A stretch of DNA of 64,000 nt from Polaromonas sp. YR568 (GTDB taxonomy: Bacteria; Pseudomonadota; Gammaproteobacteria; Burkholderiales; Burkholderiaceae_C): NCBI RefSeq assembly GCF_900116715.1, contig NZ_FPBM01000009.1, positions 1-64,000 on the forward strand. The letters run 5' to 3'. A program made the position numbers and the translations under genes. Below, piece after piece: positions 26,879-37,032 of this stretch. Each line of letters opens with the position of its first letter. The stretch's first letter is position 1. Under the pieces are notes generated by a model. It worked only from the letters and a program-made list of their open reading frames with translations, ran no database searches and was not told the DNA's origin.

Positions 26879-26899
26879 CCATGAAGGACAGCGCAGGAA

Positions 26900-26955
26900 C
26901 TATGATTTTTATAGCATCCTGCGCTCGTCTTCGTTGGGCTAGTGGCCGATTTGAT
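26900..26955 (+). repeat. Interspersed palindromic repeat between glyA and nrdR
   Basis: Blocks CTATGATTTTTATAG, CATCCTGCGCTCGTC and GGGCTAGTGGCC-GATTT. This is one of the two cleanest intergenic copies, with its closest match at 43635-43690. Confidence 0.75.
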
Positions 26956-26987
26956 CGATTTATTTCTTTAGATTCAGGTCCCCGCCC

Positions 26988-27437
26988 ATGAAATGCCCCT
27001 TTTGCGGCCATCTTGAAACCCAGGTTGTCGAAACCCGGGTGTCCGAGGATGCCGACTTCATACGCCGCCGCCGCCAGTGCGGCGCGTGTGAAAAGCGCTT
27101 TACCACCTATGAGCGGCCCGACGTCACCTTCCCGTCCATCGTCAAGAAGGACGGCCGGCGCATCGAATACAAGCGCAGCAAAGTGCTGGCCTCGCTGAAC
27201 CTGGCGCTGCGCAAGCGCCCGGTCAGCACCGAGCAGGTGGACTCGGCGATTGAGCGTATCGAAGAAAAACTGCTGAGCCTGGGCTTGCGGGAAGTGGCTT
27301 CCAACCGGATCGGCGAGCTGGTGATGCGCGAGCTGCGAAAGCTCGACAAAGTCGCCTATGTCCGCTTTGCCAGCGTTTACCGCAGCTTTGAGGACATTGA
27401 CGAGTTCAAGACGCTGGTGGACGAGGTCCGGCGCTAG
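26988..27437 (+). CDS. nrdR: Transcriptional repressor NrdR
   Basis: NrdR represses ribonucleotide reductase genes in response to bound ATP/dATP. The 149-residue protein has the zinc ribbon C3/C6...C31/C34, then the ATP-cone domain ([20 protein letters not shown] and following). The length matches the family. It lies downstream of glyA, as in many beta- and gammaproteobacteria, tying nucleotide and one-carbon supply together. It converges with the pilE-like gene with only 6 bp between stops. Confidence 0.97.
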   Translation: MKCPFCGHLETQVVETRVSEDADFIRRRRQCGACEKRFTTYERPDVTFPSIVKKDGRRIEYKRSKVLASLNLALRKRPVSTEQVDSAIERIEEKLLSLGLREVASNRIGELVMRELRKLDKVAYVRFASVYRSFEDIDEFKTLVDEVRR

Positions 27438-27443
27438 GAACCC

Positions 27444-27872
27444 TCAACGGTTCCAGCAAGAGGCGGCATCCCCAATAGACTGCCCTTTGACGCCCAGGTT
27501 GTTGAGCGTCAAATTGCCACAAACGTTGTCCACCCAGCCACTGGGCGTGGCCGTCAATGTAAATCCCGTGGCGGTGACGGCAGAAAGTGCAATGTCATAG
27601 CGCTTGGTTCCCTGCGCTGGCGAAATTTGCAGCCGGCTCGGCAACGCAGGGGCATTGTTGGAAGCATCAACATACTTGAAATTACTGGAGCGATAACGCT
27701 CCATGAATTGCGCCGCTTCCAGCAAAGTTGATTTCCCGGCCGAGCGATTGGAACGCGCCGTATAACTTTGATACGAAGGAATTGCAATCGCCGACAGAAG
27801 GCCGATGACGGCCACCACGACCATAAGCTCTATCAAAGTAAAGCCGCGATTATTTTTGATAACGGATTTCAA
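27444..27872 (-). CDS. pilE: Type IV pilin-like protein (PilE-type minor pilin)
   Basis: This is a prepilin of 142 residues. A short leader ends NNRG and is followed by [20 protein letters not shown], with the invariant E+5. PilD would cleave after the glycine. Two cysteines near the end (DNVCGN and ASCWN) would make the C-terminal disulfide loop. It is the last gene of the fimT-pilV-pilW-pilX-pilY1-pilE cluster, where PilE acts as a minor pilin in the priming complex rather than as the major pilin. Confidence 0.92.
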   Translation of the reverse strand: MKSVIKNNRGFTLIELMVVVAVIGLLSAIAIPSYQSYTARSNRSAGKSTLLEAAQFMERYRSSNFKYVDASNNAPALPSRLQISPAQGTKRYDIALSAVTATGFTLTATPSGWVDNVCGNLTLNNLGVKGQSIGDAASCWNR

Positions 27873-27945
27873 TTTTTCTCCTTCTCGCTAAGCGTTACTG
27901 AAACGGGGCGGCCGTTGCGCACAACAGCCGGCCCCATCCCATCGA

Positions 27946-30900
27946 TCACTTTAACTGGCGCCACACCTGGCGGTTCATCGAAGCCGGCACGGTCGGATTG
28001 TTCAGTCCGATGGAAATCACGCGAGTCGTACCGTCAACGCCGTTGATATTAACGGTTTGTTCGCCGCCGGTGCCGGTCGTGAATGAAGTTGTCGGTGGTT
28101 CGCCATTAAAGATGGTCTGGCTGATATACAGCGTCGGCGCCCCACCATCTTGCAGCACGAACACCCCGCGCGGTGACCCGCCGCGTATGCGCACCGAATT
28201 GTTGGTAATGCTGCTGAAAACCTTCTTGTATCCCCCGGTCATCGCGTCGATGCCCGTAATCCAGGCATCCAGGCCCGCTTGACATTCGTCCGTACTGGGC
28301 ACGATGGACGTGAACAGGAAGGCATCCACCAGACCGGCCACCGTATAGCGGACCGGCGGCGCAATCACGCGCTCACCCGCAACAACATTGGTGCCCGTCA
28401 ACTGGACGACCCAGCCTTTTTTGCCCGTGACGGTATACCAGAAGGGCGACGCGGCGGCAGACGTGGTTCTGACATCCGCACCGGCGGCCACGGTAATGGT
28501 CATGGACGAAAGGCTGGACTCCGCGACAAACGGTGTCGTATTAAGGCTGTGAGCCAAGTCATCGTAGACCCCGTACAGGGCCTGCACAGTGGTGTTTGCC
28601 GGATCGGCGGCTGTCAAATAGCTACCGGTTCCAAAATAGATCATTTTCCCGCCCGTGGTGAGGCCTGTCGGTGCGGGGCCGACCTTGATTTCTGCCGTGA
28701 TGGGCCGGCCCGTTGGGGTCGAATAAATCAGGGCACCCGCCGTCGCGACATTGGGGTCAAACCGCCAGATATTGCCCTTGAAGTCGGCGCCATACACATA
28801 GTCAATGGTGTCCCGGTTGCCGGTAGTTTTGCGCACCACTTCGATGGAGCCCAGTCCATTGTTGGTAAAGGCTGTCGCGGTGTTGGTGGGGATGACGCGG
28901 ACCAGGGCGCCCGTATCCAGTCGCACCACATACAGGTTGGCGGTCCCTGCCGTGCTGTTGTAGCCGTTGCCAAAAATCGCAACCCAGGTTCCGTCATTGA
29001 GCTTGCCGATCGCCGGCCGGCCCATGATGCTGCCGAGGGTCGTTCCGGCGCCTGTGGAAGATTGGTTGAACTCCCACAAAATGCTGTTGGCCGTAAATGT
29101 CTTGGACGTCGCATTGATCGCAAATATCGTCTGCGCGCCGCCCCCGCCCGTGCCAAGGACAATCGTGCGCCAGCTGGTCGAGGCGTCGCCCGGAACAGGA
29201 ATTTTTGCATGGCTGATGGCGATGGGGCCGTCGACAAAGTTTTTATGGATGTAACCCGGATCGGCCAGATCCTTGACGTTGGTCCGGGCCGCCTGAGGCA
29301 TGAAACTCAGCAGTTCCCCGCCACCGGTTGCGTCCGGCTCTGCGTCAAATATATGGAAGAACCCGTCGTTGCTGCCAACCGCAAGCATTTCAAAATTGAT
29401 GCTGGCCAGGAAGGTGTTGTAGGTGGCGTCACCGACGGCGTAGTCATAGTCCCTTTTGGAAATGATTTGCGGATCGGAGTTCACGATATCGCCGAGGACA
29501 GAGCCAAACTCTGCGCCGGCAGTGGTGCCCCGGTTACGGAACGTGCCACCCTTGCGCTCTTCCGCCGATTTATCACCCAACAGGTATAAATAGGTGGCGG
29601 CATTACCGAAATCAGCTTGCTCCGCGGTGGTCATCGTTGCAAATGCGGTCGACGTCAGCTGAAACGGTGTGGTCGAACCGCCTCTGCCCAAAAACAGTTT
29701 GTTGCGCGAAGCAGGCGCTCCAATTTTCGAGGCAGCCTCCCAGATGGGCGTATTGGCCAATGCACCACTGGCGGCGATGGGGAAAGCGTAGACACGTGAC
29801 GACCAGGTCAGCGAATCGTAGTTGGCCTGGTAAATGGCTGCGGATCCCAGGCTACGCTGCCCCACACCCACCACACTGGTACTGGCCACAGCAGCGAGCG
29901 CAGCAGCTGAACGGAAAGCCTTGCCCATCTGTTCGGGCAGCTCGGCAGGATTGCTGATCTTGAAGTAATTGGTGGGATCACCCTTGGCGTCGAGCACGCC
30001 GGCGCCGCCATATTTGGCCGCATACCAGAGCGGATCATGCGGCAGGTAGCTGCCCGCCGTAGACGCAGCGCTCGACAACGTGAACGTGCGACTCGTCGGC
30101 CTGTCCCAGGAAGGCAGGCACGCATTGATGGAGTTCAGATAAACCTGGTTGTACGCCCGTTGGTTCGCTCGCTGGGTAGCGTTACCGCCGGTGGTCGGCA
30201 GAGCGGGATTCGGCAGATTGGCTGGATCATAAGATGGGCAAACATTGGCCACGATAGCCGGATTATTGGGATAAGCCGCAAAAATATTGCCTGGCAAACC
30301 CGGGTGCGTTATACCGTCGCCATTCATCCGCACAGTAGGCGGTGCAGGCGCGGGATCCTGCCCGGCCAGCGTGTCCAGGTAATACACATCACCTGCGGAG
30401 ATCGGCGAAGGCGTACCATTTTTATTGGTCCGCGTTTCCAGATACAGGCCATCTTTGGTAGTGCCTGAAATCACATAACCCAGATTCGATTGAATGCCGC
30501 CGGGGTTTTGGTCCAGCTGGGTCATGTTGATCGTCACAGTCGAGCCGACAAGCGTAATGTCGTAACGCACCTGCGCATCGGTTTCATTGTCAGTACCCTG
30601 GTCGCCGTCGGAAAAGTTGACGACCGCGCTGACGGAGGTGGGTGTGTTGTTCGCGTAGTAAAACCCGGTGATGGCGCCAGTCGCCTGATAGGTGCCGGGC
30701 GTTTTATCGATACCGCCACCGCCTACGGCCTTGGACAGGGGAACAATCGAAACTTTCTTGCCCGTCGCATCCGTCAGTTCAATTTTGGGCGTCAAGCTGC
30801 CGAGCGCCACGGCGATCGTGTCAACTTTCTGACCCGTTACCGTTGGCACACCCGGAGGAGCCCCCACAGGAATACCGGTGACCCGGCCAAAGCGGGCCAC

Positions 30901-32706
30901 AGACGCGGCATAAAAGCTGCCCTGGGACTGCGTTTCATCCGGCGCATGCCCGCGAATCTTTGCAAACGAGCTGGCCGTCTTGGCGGTTGGGTTCCCATCG
31001 GAAACCGTATCCGACTGCCCGATAAAAATCTTGCGAGTCCCAAGACCTTCCGCGGTCCACATGGTGTTTGCTTCAGTGGTGACGTTCAGGCCCGTCAAGT
31101 CGCTGGTACCCAAGGCGGTGCCAAAGTTCGTTGTAGGCGTGAAATTCGCCCCCGGCAACTGATCCGAATCGAAGCTGGTCAAAGGATCGGCGATCACCAT
31201 CTGAACCGGCCGGGAGCAAATCGGGCTGCCTCCGCTGGCTTTGGGGCGGAAAGGATTTTGCCAGGCCGGCAAGGCCGGGAAACCTATCGTTGCATCGGCA
31301 CTTGAGGTGCTGGAATAAACATAGGCGCTGGTTCCCGCTGTCTTGCCCGAAAAATAGCGCAAGCCCTCGTACATCATTTCCCCCACCGGGGCGCCCCATG
31401 ATTTGCATTCGGCTTCGTTTCTGTTGGCTGAGGTTTTATATCCGCAGTCGTATTGCGAGCCGCCCCAGCCATGAATAGTGATTCTGTCGATGGTGCGGGC
31501 AATGCCGTCGTTGGCGGTGTTGAACTGCCCGGTGCTCGCAACAATTTCGTCGTTGAAGCTGCGAATATTGCGGCGGACCACGCCGCCCGAATAGTTCTTC
31601 TCGTAAGAACCCGTGATCAACCCAAATTTCAGCTGGTCATTGATCGCATAGTCATGAAGTGTGCCGGTCGGCTTCCAAACCGTGGGGCTGCCGGACGGAT
31701 AGCCCCTGCAACCTGCCTCCCGCACACCACCGATCGGAACGCAAGCCTCAACCCGGAGCACGATGTCAGTGGCGGCAACGGAACTTCTGCCGCCACCTTT
31801 CGAAAAATTGGCCGGATTGGTACCGATACCTTGCGCAACGTCGGCTGACGCCCAGGTCCAGATCCGTTCGGTCGTCAAATTCGCGTTCGTGATGTAACGC
31901 AAGACCGGCGCAGTGCTCGCGTTCAGGAACGGGTAAGTGGTGTTACTCCCGTCCTTGACGACCACAAAGAGGTGCTGCGTGCCGGCGGTCGGCGTTGCCA
32001 GTGCCGTGTACTGGGTAACGTCGTACGTATCGCGGCCGGGCCTGAACTCTTTACCCCAAACGTGGCTATCTTTGGGTATGTAGGCTGCCTGCAGGACGGT
32101 TGAAGAAAATGAAGGACTGCCCGCCGTCGTTGCACTGTCGACAACCCTGTATCCACCGTACAGCACTCGCCGCAATGCGTCCATCCGCGAAGTTGTTGCC
32201 CAATTCAACCAGTTGCCATGCCACCGTTGAGTCGTGCCCACTTTGCAACCTGTTGCCGTTGCCAGCGCTATCGGCCTGAACACCGGGTTGTTTGTGCCCG
32301 TGCTGGCGTAGTCATAGCAACGGTCAGAAACAAAATTGCCGTAATACGTGATCGTCGGCTTGAACCCCACATCGACAACGCCGTCGCCGTTAATGTCACT
32401 GGTGTCGTTGTATGCCGCGTAAAACAACCGGTGATCCCGGCTCATGGTCAACATGACAAGGCCTGGAGCGCTCTTCAACGCAAGCAGAGGAACCTGTGCA
32501 ATGTCCACCGTGGTCTGTGCCATGGCCGTTGTCATCGACGAGCCGCCCAGCACCACCAGCAGGCTGACCAGTACAGACCTCGCCGCCTTCACAAATCCCA
32601 GCGCCTTTGCGCCACCTGGCACGCCCAAGGCTTCAACAGGTTTTTTGTGTTGACGCGCCACCCGGATCACGTCCGGACACCTGCTAAAAACAGACTGATT
32701 GATCAT
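27946..32706 (-). CDS. pilY1: Type IV pilus assembly and tip adhesin PilY1/PilC
   Basis: PilY1 caps or primes type IV pili with the minor pilins and acts in adhesion and surface sensing. The 1586-residue protein has a long N-terminal signal region (hydrophobic VLVSLLVVLGGSSMTTAMAQ near 47-66). An EF-hand-like calcium loop, DINGDGVVD, lies near residue 105. The conserved beta-propeller domain is in the C-terminal third (for example MLAVGSNDGFFHIFDA, VYGADFKGNIWRFDP, MIYFGTGSYLTAAD). A von Willebrand A domain, as in P. aeruginosa PilY1, is not evident. It is followed by pilE (73 bp) and preceded by pilX (24 bp). Confidence 0.93.
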   Translation of the reverse strand: MINQSVFSRCPDVIRVARQHKKPVEALGVPGGAKALGFVKAARSVLVSLLVVLGGSSMTTAMAQTTVDIAQVPLLALKSAPGLVMLTMSRDHRLFYAAYNDTSDINGDGVVDVGFKPTITYYGNFVSDRCYDYASTGTNNPVFRPIALATATGCKVGTTQRWHGNWLNWATTSRMDALRRVLYGGYRVVDSATTAGSPSFSSTVLQAAYIPKDSHVWGKEFRPGRDTYDVTQYTALATPTAGTQHLFVVVKDGSNTTYPFLNASTAPVLRYITNANLTTERIWTWASADVAQGIGTNPANFSKGGGRSSVAATDIVLRVEACVPIGGVREAGCRGYPSGSPTVWKPTGTLHDYAINDQLKFGLITGSYEKNYSGGVVRRNIRSFNDEIVASTGQFNTANDGIARTIDRITIHGWGGSQYDCGYKTSANRNEAECKSWGAPVGEMMYEGLRYFSGKTAGTSAYVYSSTSSADATIGFPALPAWQNPFRPKASGGSPICSRPVQMVIADPLTSFDSDQLPGANFTPTTNFGTALGTSDLTGLNVTTEANTMWTAEGLGTRKIFIGQSDTVSDGNPTAKTASSFAKIRGHAPDETQSQGSFYAASVARFGRVTGIPVGAPPGVPTVTGQKVDTIAVALGSLTPKIELTDATGKKVSIVPLSKAVGGGGIDKTPGTYQATGAITGFYYANNTPTSVSAVVNFSDGDQGTDNETDAQVRYDITLVGSTVTINMTQLDQNPGGIQSNLGYVISGTTKDGLYLETRTNKNGTPSPISAGDVYYLDTLAGQDPAPAPPTVRMNGDGITHPGLPGNIFAAYPNNPAIVANVCPSYDPANLPNPALPTTGGNATQRANQRAYNQVYLNSINACLPSWDRPTSRTFTLSSAASTAGSYLPHDPLWYAAKYGGAGVLDAKGDPTNYFKISNPAELPEQMGKAFRSAAALAAVASTSVVGVGQRSLGSAAIYQANYDSLTWSSRVYAFPIAASGALANTPIWEAASKIGAPASRNKLFLGRGGSTTPFQLTSTAFATMTTAEQADFGNAATYLYLLGDKSAEERKGGTFRNRGTTAGAEFGSVLGDIVNSDPQIISKRDYDYAVGDATYNTFLASINFEMLAVGSNDGFFHIFDAEPDATGGGELLSFMPQAARTNVKDLADPGYIHKNFVDGPIAISHAKIPVPGDASTSWRTIVLGTGGGGAQTIFAINATSKTFTANSILWEFNQSSTGAGTTLGSIMGRPAIGKLNDGTWVAIFGNGYNSTAGTANLYVVRLDTGALVRVIPTNTATAFTNNGLGSIEVVRKTTGNRDTIDYVYGADFKGNIWRFDPNVATAGALIYSTPTGRPITAEIKVGPAPTGLTTGGKMIYFGTGSYLTAADPANTTVQALYGVYDDLAHSLNTTPFVAESSLSSMTITVAAGADVRTTSAAASPFWYTVTGKKGWVVQLTGTNVVAGERVIAPPVRYTVAGLVDAFLFTSIVPSTDECQAGLDAWITGIDAMTGGYKKVFSSITNNSVRIRGGSPRGVFVLQDGGAPTLYISQTIFNGEPPTTSFTTGTGGEQTVNINGVDGTTRVISIGLNNPTVPASMNRQVWRQLK

Positions 32707-32730
32707 GACTGAATCTCCTCAATACACTGA

Positions 32731-33387
32731 CTATGGGGTGGTGGTAATGGCTTTGGTATAGAGGACTTGCAATACGACCTCCGCGTTACCCGACCCACCC
32801 GTGCTTCTTGACGTGACGCGGTAATTTGTCGTCGTTGTCGTCGAGCCACCGCTGCTTGTTGTTGTCTGCGACAACTGCTCGATCACATACTTTGCCTTGT
32901 CGGCGTTGTTTGTATATTTTGTTGTTACCTCAGCCGCGCAACTGGTCCAGCTAAATGGCGTCGTCGTCGTGCAGGTCGACGTCGTGGCGCCGGCGCCCTG
33001 GTTCCAGAAATTCGTATTGCCGCCGCCTGACAATGCGGGGTTGTAATGCCCGAGCGTGGCCCCGTTGAAGCTTCCAGCCTCGATAACCGCCAATGCCTCC
33101 TTGCCGGCGTTCTCGGCGGACTGGAACGAAGTGTTGCGGTCCACAACATTGCCGGTCATTCTTTCGGACAAGCTGGTATTGCGAAAACCAACAACACTGA
33201 TGCTCATCAGCATCACAAGCAAAATAAGACCCACCAGCAAAGTCATGCCGCGCTGCTGCCCGCGACCTGATCTCAAAGACGGAATCCGCCGTCTTCCCTT
33301 GCCGAATTTTGGCGTGTTGCGATATTTTTTATAGCAATCGAGTGGGCAGGATGTTTCAACCATGATTGATCTGGCATGCGGCTTCAT
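32731..33387 (-). CDS. pilX: Minor pilin assembly protein PilX
   Basis: This 218-residue minor pilin has the pilin-like helix after QQRG: MTLLVGLILLVMLMSISVVG. Its N-terminal sequence before that helix is unusually long (about 47 residues). It contains the peptide CYKKYRN, encoded by a stretch resembling the interspersed repeat. The true start may therefore be later, although the ATG at 33387 overlaps the pilW stop by 4 nt, which favours it. The C-terminal part is Thr/Ser-rich with NKAKYVIEQLS, as in PilX N-terminal-domain families. It belongs to the priming complex with PilV, PilW and PilY1. Confidence 0.88.
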   Translation of the reverse strand: MKPHARSIMVETSCPLDCYKKYRNTPKFGKGRRRIPSLRSGRGQQRGMTLLVGLILLVMLMSISVVGFRNTSLSERMTGNVVDRNTSFQSAENAGKEALAVIEAGSFNGATLGHYNPALSGGGNTNFWNQGAGATTSTCTTTTPFSWTSCAAEVTTKYTNNADKAKYVIEQLSQTTTSSGGSTTTTTNYRVTSRSTGGSGNAEVVLQVLYTKAITTTP

Positions 33388-34559
33388 CGCGCTGCCACCC
33401 GGTTACGCAAGACAACAGTCGTCGAAAATTCCTTGCGGAGCCGATTGGTGGAAGCCCCGGCCGGCACTGTGTAGGTTTGCCCGAGAAGCGTGGGAGTTGC
33501 CTGCGTCACCCCTGGGTTCACGTTGTCTTCGGAGCTGATCATCATCAAGCCAATCCGCACAGCCACAACCCGGGACCAATCGGTGACGGCCGCCGCGGTG
33601 GTCCGCCAGGCGTCGACAGTCAGGGTAGGCGCGCCCAAAGCATCCAATGTGGTGTTTTCTCCATAGTGAAGCTGCATGCTTTCAACATTGGAGACCAGTT
33701 CTTCCGGGGCCTGCCTCGCATTGCCGTTGTAAAACACCCGGTACAGGCTGGGTGTGTCCGCGCCGGCGCGGGTGGCCACGTAATAAAAATTCCATTCAGC
33801 CGGCATCACGACCGCGTCGGTATTAAAGATCGTGCTGGACGTAAAAGTACCGGCTGAATTGCCCATCGAGGTGCTGTGGTCGATGGTGGTCACACCGCCG
33901 CTGGTAGCCACTTTCCCCTTGAAAATGCTGGAGGAACTGCAGTTCGAAATAATGAAGTCATAGACGCCACTATTGGCCGTGGCATTGCGCCATCCATAAG
34001 TGTCAGCGGCAATCTTCAGGCTGTCGCTGGTGTTGGCCATCAAGACACTTAGAGAAACGGCATTGATACTGCCGCCGGCAAAAAACAGGCTGTCCGTACC
34101 GCTTGATGCCGGCGCCGCACCCGACGCGAACATGCCGGAAGGCACGTTATCAAATCCACGAACGAAGTTGAACCCCGTAAAGGGCTGCTGGGTGACCTCG
34201 GCAACCGTTGTTTCAATCGATGCCAGGGGATTGGGCCCATTGATACCCCCCGGGCTGCCGGTGGTCATAACACTGCCCGGAAAGTAAGTCGTTACAGCGC
34301 CAACCGTGATCTTGTTGATACCAGGGCACCCGGCATATCCAGCCATCCTCAGGTCTTTTGAAATGCTGTCCAGGGCAAAGGCCGCATCTTCCTGCAGCCG
34401 TCCGGAGGTTTCCTGAAACCGGAATGACTGCTTGACCGCCACATACACGGAAGACAAGCCGATCAGAACGGCAAGTCCAAGCGCAACCGCAATCAGCAGC
34501 TCGACCAGCGAGAACCCACCCTGGGCGGTCCGCACTGCAACATGCCTGGTTATTTTCAT
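33384..34559 (-). CDS. pilW: Minor pilin PilW
   Basis: The 391-residue prepilin-like protein has a 14-residue leader ending QGG, then FSLVELLIAVALGLAVLIGL with E+5. The large C-terminal domain includes SISKDLRMAGYAGCPG, a PilW hallmark, and RVVAVRIGLMMIS. It overlaps pilV and pilX by 4 nt each, so the three are translationally coupled. PilW is part of the minor-pilin tip complex that loads PilY1. Confidence 0.92.
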   Translation of the reverse strand: MKITRHVAVRTAQGGFSLVELLIAVALGLAVLIGLSSVYVAVKQSFRFQETSGRLQEDAAFALDSISKDLRMAGYAGCPGINKITVGAVTTYFPGSVMTTGSPGGINGPNPLASIETTVAEVTQQPFTGFNFVRGFDNVPSGMFASGAAPASSGTDSLFFAGGSINAVSLSVLMANTSDSLKIAADTYGWRNATANSGVYDFIISNCSSSSIFKGKVATSGGVTTIDHSTSMGNSAGTFTSSTIFNTDAVVMPAEWNFYYVATRAGADTPSLYRVFYNGNARQAPEELVSNVESMQLHYGENTTLDALGAPTLTVDAWRTTAAAVTDWSRVVAVRIGLMMISSEDNVNPGVTQATPTLLGQTYTVPAGASTNRLRKEFSTTVVLRNRVAAR

Positions 34560-35086
34560 AGTCGCAACTCAAAGGTGACTGTTTTAAAAGCTGCGCCTGA
34601 ATTGTCAGTACAGGCGGTCAGATCGGCATCGCTCAGCGTGCCCAGGCAGTTACTCCAGCGCACCTGAATAGTCACCTTGCGGTCTGTACCGCTGACGGAG
34701 TTTGTGATCTGGCCATCACCCTGCGGCAGCTGCGCCGCCAGGGCCTCCAGCCAAACTTTTTTGTCATTCAGCGCAATAGACGTAGGACTGCTGGGGGGGG
34801 AATCTGAATAGAGCGTGAGGTATTCACTGGTGGCGGAAAGGGCCACAGTCGGATTGGCGCGAATACGGTCAGCCATGTCCGCTGCCAACTGGCTTGCCTT
34901 GGCCATGGACTCCGAAGCCACGGCGTTTGATACCCCGTTGACCAAAAGGCCCGCAACGCCCAGCAAGCCGAACGAGAGAATGACCATCGTCACCATCACT
35001 TCAATCAAACTGAAGCCATGCGGGCGAACCGATGGATTGCGAGACGGCAATCGAACGCGCTTGGGCAGATTTTGGGTATGTATCAT
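34556..35086 (-). CDS. pilV: Minor pilin PilV
   Basis: The 176-residue minor pilin has a basic leader of about 24 residues ending RPHG, then FSLIEVMVTMVILSFGLLGV. The typical PilV stretch AMAKASQLAADMADRIRANP follows. A G-run (seven G on this side's complement) at 34794-34800 within the gene is a possible slippage site. It overlaps pilW by 4 nt and is 13 bp from fimT. Confidence 0.92.
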   Translation of the reverse strand: MIHTQNLPKRVRLPSRNPSVRPHGFSLIEVMVTMVILSFGLLGVAGLLVNGVSNAVASESMAKASQLAADMADRIRANPTVALSATSEYLTLYSDSPPSSPTSIALNDKKVWLEALAAQLPQGDGQITNSVSGTDRKVTIQVRWSNCLGTLSDADLTACTDNSGAAFKTVTFELRL

Positions 35087-35099
35087 TTTTTAGGCGCCA

Positions 35100-35723
35100 T
35101 CAATTGGTAGGGCAGCTCTGGGCCGCCTCAACACGCGTGGTCCGAACCCTGCCCGTGTTATTGATCACCAGGCAGTACTTTTGACTGGTTCCATCGAAGA
35201 ACCAGAATGACCGGTCAACCACCGCCGCCCCCGAAACGTCAATCAGCCGCCCCTGCCCGTTATAGGAAAAGTACTTCAGCGTCCCGGTCTGGGCAGTGCT
35301 GACCGGAAGGGATGGCACGCCAGCAACCTCGAGGCGGGTCACCGTGCCACTGTCGGCCGTAGGGCCAACACCGGCATTGGCGGTGGTGGTCTTGTCAACA
35401 AATACGGTCCACCCATTGGTCCAGACCCCGGCAGTCCCGTTAGCGGCGACCGTTACCCGCGCATCTGATCCGCGCTTGACAGCCTCCGACCTCGCCAGAC
35501 TCAGCGACACCTGCAGTGCGGATGAGGCCGAAGCCAACCGGTTGCGCCGCAGAAGGTCAGAAAAAGAAGGCGCGGCAAGCCCGGCGAGTATGCCCACAAT
35601 GGCCACCACAACCATCAACTCAATGATCGTGAATCCTCGCTCCCGCGCTCGCGGCCCTGCGGGCAATGGCGCAGAGCGAGAGCAATGTGCAAGGGCAATC
35701 GCGGGGGAGGGCTGACCGTTCAT
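35100..35723 (-). CDS. fimT: GspH/FimT family pseudopilin
   Basis: This is a FimT-type minor pilin of about 207 residues when started at ATG 35723. [24 protein letters not shown] is the prepilin site and helix. The GspH domain signature FSDLLRRNRLASASSALQVSLSLARSEAVKRG follows. The 29-residue leader is longer than usual, and an in-frame extension to 35933 would overlap ribD, so it is rejected. It heads the pilus cluster and is divergent from ribD, with about 80 bp between start codons. Confidence 0.88.
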   Translation of the reverse strand: MNGQPSPAIALAHCSRSAPLPAGPRARERGFTIIELMVVVAIVGILAGLAAPSFSDLLRRNRLASASSALQVSLSLARSEAVKRGSDARVTVAANGTAGVWTNGWTVFVDKTTTANAGVGPTADSGTVTRLEVAGVPSLPVSTAQTGTLKYFSYNGQGRLIDVSGAAVVDRSFWFFDGTSQKYCLVINNTGRVRTTRVEAAQSCPTN

Positions 35724-35802
35724 GCCTGGCATCTTAATGACGGCAAGCAGTACAGCGGTTACAGTACTGACGAGCGGTTGCACCGGCTCGCCAAGCGGCA
35801 CT

Positions 35803-36924
35803 ATGACAAACCCGACCCCCCCCTCAGACCCATCAAACGCGGCAGCTCTTGCGCTCAGTTTGGCGTACGCCGCCAGAGCCGTTACCCCGCCCAACCCGAG
35901 CGTTGGCTGCGTAATTGTCGATGGGCAACGCATACTCGGCCAGGGTCAAACGCAACGCGCTGGCGGCCCCCATGCCGAGATCATGGCGCTGCAGGACGCC
36001 GCGGCCAAGGGTTACCCCGTGAAAGGCGCTACCGCCTACGTCACGCTTGAGCCCTGCTCCCACCACGGGCGCACCGGCCCCTGCTGCGACGCATTGATCG
36101 CCGCGGGGATCAAAAAAGTTGTGGCTTCGATTGCAGACCCCAACCCGCTGGTTGCCGGACAGGGCTTTGAGCGCCTGCGGGCAGCGGGAATCGAAGTGGA
36201 AGTAGGCCCGGGGGCAGCGGAGTCCAGAGAACTCAATATTGGTTTCTTTAGCCGCATGGTCCGCAAAACGCCGTGGGTTCGCATGAAAATTGCCGCCTCG
36301 CTGGACGGCGTCACGGCGCTTGACAACGGCCAGAGCCAATGGATCACCTCACCCGACGCGCGTGCTGACGGCCACGCATGGCGCGCACGCGCCGGCGCCA
36401 TACTGACCGGCATTGGCACCGTGCTTCAAGACAACCCGCGGCTGGACGTCCGGCTGGTTGACACGCCAAGACAACCTTATCGCATCATCGTGGACAGCCA
36501 GCTCCAGACCCCGGCTGACGCACAAATCTTCAAATCGGGCGGTGCAATCTGGATCTACACCGCCGTGAGGGACGAACCCCGCGAGGCCGCCTTGAAAGCC
36601 TTGGGCGCGACAGTGAGTTATTTGCCAAACGCCCAGGGGAAAGTCGATTTGGCAGCCTTGATGCAGGATCTGGCCCGCCGTGAAATCAATGAATTGCATG
36701 TCGAGGCCGGCAACAAACTCAATGGTTCACTGATCCGCGAAGGCCTGGTGGATGAAATTCTGGTCTATCTCGCCCCCAAGCTGCTCGGTGCCGGGCAAGG
36801 CATGGCCTCTTTCGGCCCGCTGCAGCAGTTGTCCGATGCGCTTCCCCTGCGGTTTCTTTCCACTGAAATGGTCGGCGCCGACTTGCGTGTGCTCGCGCGC
36901 GGCGTGGGCCGGGACCAGTTCTAG
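35803..36924 (+). CDS. ribD: Bifunctional riboflavin biosynthesis deaminase/reductase
   Basis: RibD deaminates 2,5-diamino-6-ribosylamino-pyrimidinone phosphate and then reduces the ribose. From the ATG at 35803 (373 residues) it has the zinc deaminase motifs GGPHAEIMAL and PCSHHGRTGPCC. A reductase domain follows (WVRMKIAASLDGVTAL and the RREINELHVEAG stretch). The longer frame from 35722 adds about 27 poorly conserved residues and would overlap fimT. I see no FMN riboswitch upstream. It starts the rib cluster. Confidence 0.95.
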   Translation: MTNPTPPSDPSNAAALALSLAYAARAVTPPNPSVGCVIVDGQRILGQGQTQRAGGPHAEIMALQDAAAKGYPVKGATAYVTLEPCSHHGRTGPCCDALIAAGIKKVVASIADPNPLVAGQGFERLRAAGIEVEVGPGAAESRELNIGFFSRMVRKTPWVRMKIAASLDGVTALDNGQSQWITSPDARADGHAWRARAGAILTGIGTVLQDNPRLDVRLVDTPRQPYRIIVDSQLQTPADAQIFKSGGAIWIYTAVRDEPREAALKALGATVSYLPNAQGKVDLAALMQDLARREINELHVEAGNKLNGSLIREGLVDEILVYLAPKLLGAGQGMASFGPLQQLSDALPLRFLSTEMVGADLRVLARGVGRDQF

Positions 36925-37032
36925 CCGGCTCCTGACGCAGGCCCGGCGGGCCTGAATCGCTTTTCCCGGCCAATCCGGGTCAATAGTGCCCTTTCTCCAC
37001 GCGCAGCCCCGATTCCCTGCGAAAATGGCGGC

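Noticed and set aside
35724..35933. N-terminal extension of the fimT frame
   Set aside because: It would overlap ribD codons antisense and place the prepilin cleavage site about 100 residues from the start, which type IV prepilin processing does not use.
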